Positions 61,550 to 64,000 of a stretch of 64,000 nucleotides of DNA are shown here, piece by piece. Position 1 is the first letter of the stretch. Each line of letters begins with the position of its first letter. The DNA is from Glossina fuscipes. Its lineage: Eukaryota; Arthropoda; Insecta; Diptera; Glossinidae. The stretch is taken from contig NW_023998452.1 in assembly GCF_014805625.2 (NCBI RefSeq), forward strand, positions 2,023,059-2,087,058. Direction: 5' to 3'. Position numbers and translations under genes: made by a program. A model generated the notes under the pieces. It was not told the DNA's origin and did no database searches. It saw nothing but the letters and a program-made list of their open reading frames with translations.

Positions 61550-61930
61550 AGTTATATTGATTTGAAAATGGGTGAAATATCTGAAGAAATACGCTATGTG
61601 ATGCTTTTTTTACCATAAAAAGGGTAAAACATGCAAAAACATATCGAAAAATTTGTGGAGTGTAGGGTGAGAATATTGCAAGTGAGCGAAGGCTGCAGGA
61701 GTGGTTTGCTCGGATCCGTTTCGAAAATTTCGATGCCAAAGATGCACCTCGCAATTGATCGGCCAGTCACTGAAATGGTCGATAAAAGTTCGCAATTAGT
61801 GGAGCAAGAGCGGCACGCAAGCTGTCAGGAAATAGCGGAGGCACTAAACAATAACCGCATGACTGTTTGGAACCATTTAAATATAGCAGGCTGCCATAAG
61901 AAGCTCAAAAGAAGATCAAAAAATCACTGA
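61550..61930 (+). mobile_element. Decayed mariner transposon, N-terminal part of transposase
   Basis: The start of a mariner transposase can be followed across at least one frameshift: an I-R-Y-V-M-L-F segment near 61,590, then in another frame W-F-A-R-I-R and N-F-D-A-K-D-A-P-R near 61,710-61,745, then back in the first frame V-T-E-M-V-D-K, L-V-E-Q-E-R-H-A-S-C-Q-E-I-A-E-A-L and V-W-N-H-L. These are the two helix-turn-helix DNA-binding units and the R-(P)-V linker of the family. Homology ends near 61,930, before the catalytic domain. It belongs to a different subfamily from the remnant at 25.2-25.8 kb as far as the shared regions allow a judgement. Inactive. Confidence 0.7.
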
Positions 61931-62414
61931 GCTCTTTTACATCATCCATTACATTAAAGAGTCACGTAAGTCATGATTCAAAATTTCATTTTGTTGCACT
62001 TGGCCAGTATCATCGGTTTTCTTGTTTTTGGATACGCTACTCTCACTACACGTTACGATTCGGCAGAAGAAAAATTACGCTTTTCATTCTCGGGGTTTTT
62101 TTGTTATATAAGTCGTTATCTATCCGAACTGTATCCTGGGGTGTGAAGAAACGGAGTTACTATTCAATAGGATGTAAAACTGTTTATGCACTTTCTCGAA
62201 GAACGAATGTTGCTTAGAGATGATTGCTATCAAAAATCATTCTAAAATTGAAATCAAGTTTCTGATATGGTCAAACTTTATCTGATGCCAAAGCGACATG
62301 AAACACATAGTCCGGTTAATTACACGTGGGTAATATATATGCCTCAATGTCCTTTAGCGCACGTTTTGGACGTGGAGGTAAAACCATGCTCAACTAAAAA
62401 ATTGAGCTGGGATT
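61931..62414. other. Non-coding DNA after mariner fragment
   Basis: No catalytic-domain sequence of mariner could be read here in any frame, and no gene is seen. Confidence 0.4.
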
Positions 62415-62417
62415 TTT

Positions 62418-62700
62418 ATACCCTACACCACTAATAATACAGGGAACATTGAAGGTGCGCGGATGTAGACAACGTCTAGAACGACTTGACGTATTTTATA
62501 CGTCATTCCGTTTAATATTCCTATGTCCAAGTTATGCAATTTTGAGACATTTTGAAGAGATTTGATAAACCGATAAAAATGTGTCGGAACCGACTACTTT
62601 TCCGATCACTGCACATGTACAGCCTTATGTTAAAAAGTCGTTATATGAATAATTGTATCAAGCAAAGTGGTGTAGGGTGTTTAATGGTGGGTCACTTTTT
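62418..62700. repeat. Interspersed repeat family B, copy 6, with terminal inverted repeats
   Basis: ATACCCTACACCACT (62,418-62,432) is repeated inverted as AGTGGTGTAGGGTGT (62,666-62,680), 14 of 15 bases complementary, giving a 263-base unit. Inside is 'tgttaaaaagtcgttatatg', the internal block seen in copies 1 and 3. This copy shows best that family B has inverted ends. Confidence 0.65.
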
Positions 62701-64000
62701 TCTGTTTAATTCTTTTATGCCTTAGCAAGAAATATTTATTCTCTTCAAGGCGAACTGGGAATGATGCTGTCGTCGTCACAAATAGTTCAGTTATGCTTAG
62801 GGATGAAAAGTAAGATTCGTTAAATGCTTATAAAACGATATCGTACTGACATTGTGGACTGATTCTGTTCTGAGTGTAAACTTTTCTAGATTATACGCAA
62901 TTTAAGTTTTTCTTTTGAAGAGGTGCAAGCCGATTACTTACGTGAATTCTTAGCAGTTTTTATTAAGTAAAAACAATTTTTTAAATTATTTATAAAAATT
63001 TATTTGTGTATAAAATTGTTATTATAATTAAATTATTATTTCATTAAATTCAGTTCTATTCGATTTCTCTACATCGAAAAGAAACGAGCTTTAGCTCAAA
63101 GTTTTTATGATTATTAAATGCTGAGGTACGCAGATGTCCGTATGTACAGAAAAAAAAAGAGGAAAGAAATAGGCACCCTTTGATTCCTACCGCCCATTGC
63201 ATCCTCTTTTCAAAAACTACATATGGGAAATATGGATCATATGGTTGGTTTGAGAGTGTTGGATTTCGAATCAACTTGATCGCGGACGAAGCTCCATCTT
63301 CACTGTATACAGATTACTAGGAGGTTATAATTCACATCGCGCTCCCACATGATTACGGCGAGTTGCTTTATAAGCCAATTTTTTCCCTAAAAATCGTCAT
63401 TTTCACAGACAATTTCGGATTTTTTTTATTCGTTAGTTTCAACATTAATCAGTTTTCGCGAAATTGTTAGAAATCTGATCTAGATTTCCTTCTTAGATTA
63501 AACGTCTTGTGCTGACTTCGGTAAGCAGGCAAGTGAACAGATGGACATCGGTCACGAAGTTCTTGCTTTTTCGTTGCATTTCCATATATAGTGAAGGGTG
63601 GTTAGAAACACTTTCTTATTTCACATTTAAAATCTTAAAAAAAGGTTATGAACGTAGCTTTCTATAAACCGTACTTTGGGAAGTATGTAAATTCAAAATT
63701 TACTAAGAAATTGCTTAAATGTGGACGGTGATGTTTCTATCTGTTATAGCTCGAGTCCGATTTCCTTTTTCGAGAAATATTATGAGATTTTGAAAACTTG
63801 AAAGGACAGAAATATCTGATCTTAACAACTTGTACCTCATTTAACAATATGTCATTATTAGATACACTAATGTATGTGCATGTATTTGTTAGTATATTAT
63901 ATAATCTAAATTGATTTATGGTTTTTCATCTAAGAAAAGCTCTGAATATTTTTGATTGATTTTTTTAGTGTTTTGGGCTGTTTGTCGCGACTATAAAATT
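62701..64000. other. Non-coding DNA, no gene seen
   Basis: AT-rich sequence to the window end without supported open frames. Poly-T and poly-A runs only. Confidence 0.4.

Noticed and set aside
1..64000. CRISPR arrays, bacterial operons, tRNA or rRNA genes
   Set aside because: No regularly spaced identical repeats with unique spacers, no ribosome-binding-site-led gene strings, and no tRNA A/B box pairs or rRNA segments were recognised; the genome is that of an animal. A covariance-model scan would be needed to exclude small RNAs fully.

Overview
This window is nuclear DNA of a higher fly (Diptera, Brachycera). The seven convincing genes resemble their Drosophila and human counterparts closely, they are split by GT-AG introns, and the spaces between them are AT-rich and crowded with microsatellites, mariner and LINE debris and short interspersed repeats. 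A calyptrate fly such as a tsetse or house-fly relative would fit, but species cannot be fixed from the sequence alone. There are no bacterial operons, CRISPR arrays or phage genes, and I recognised no tRNA or rRNA.

Layout. Positions 1-26,200 are a gene desert: intergenic or intronic DNA with transposon remnants, a possible ionotropic-receptor relic near 2.1-2.8 kb, LINE tails near 2.8-3.1 and 14.9-15.1 kb, an assembly gap of Ns at 21,351-21,450, a mariner remnant at 25.2-25.8 kb, and a few exon-like minus-strand signals (12.2, 23.5 and 24.1 kb) that may belong to an unrecognised long-intron gene. From 26.2 to 51.3 kb lies a compact block of seven genes on strictly alternating strands: NAP-family histone chaperone (+), F-box/LRR protein (-), mitochondrial ribosomal protein mS22 (+), C2H2 zinc-finger protein (-), ALiX (+), JmjC dioxygenase of the HSPBAP1 type (-), and DHX8/Prp22-type spliceosomal helicase (+). 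From 51.3 kb to the end there is again no intact gene, only repeats, a detached Mcm5 exon-sized fragment (58.2-58.5 kb) and half of another mariner transposase (61.55-61.93 kb).

The genes in the block are housekeeping genes of unrelated pathways: chromatin assembly, ubiquitin ligase substrate choice, mitochondrial translation, transcription, ESCRT/endosomal sorting, protein hydroxylation or demethylation, and pre-mRNA splicing. They share neighbourhood and probably promoters or 3' ends rather than a pathway. I joined exons by hand; each multi-exon model below keeps one open frame across every junction, which supports it strongly. The F-box gene needs one GC-AG intron to do so.

Two unnamed interspersed repeat families explain much of the intergenic sequence: family A (about 0.8 kb, at least five copies) and family B (about 0.27 kb, inverted-repeat ends, at least six copies). 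I did not find a new molecular system. The best leads are the GC-AG intron beside a family B copy, the Mcm5 fragment flanked by 9-bp direct repeats, the in-frame intron in ALiX, and the repeat families themselves.
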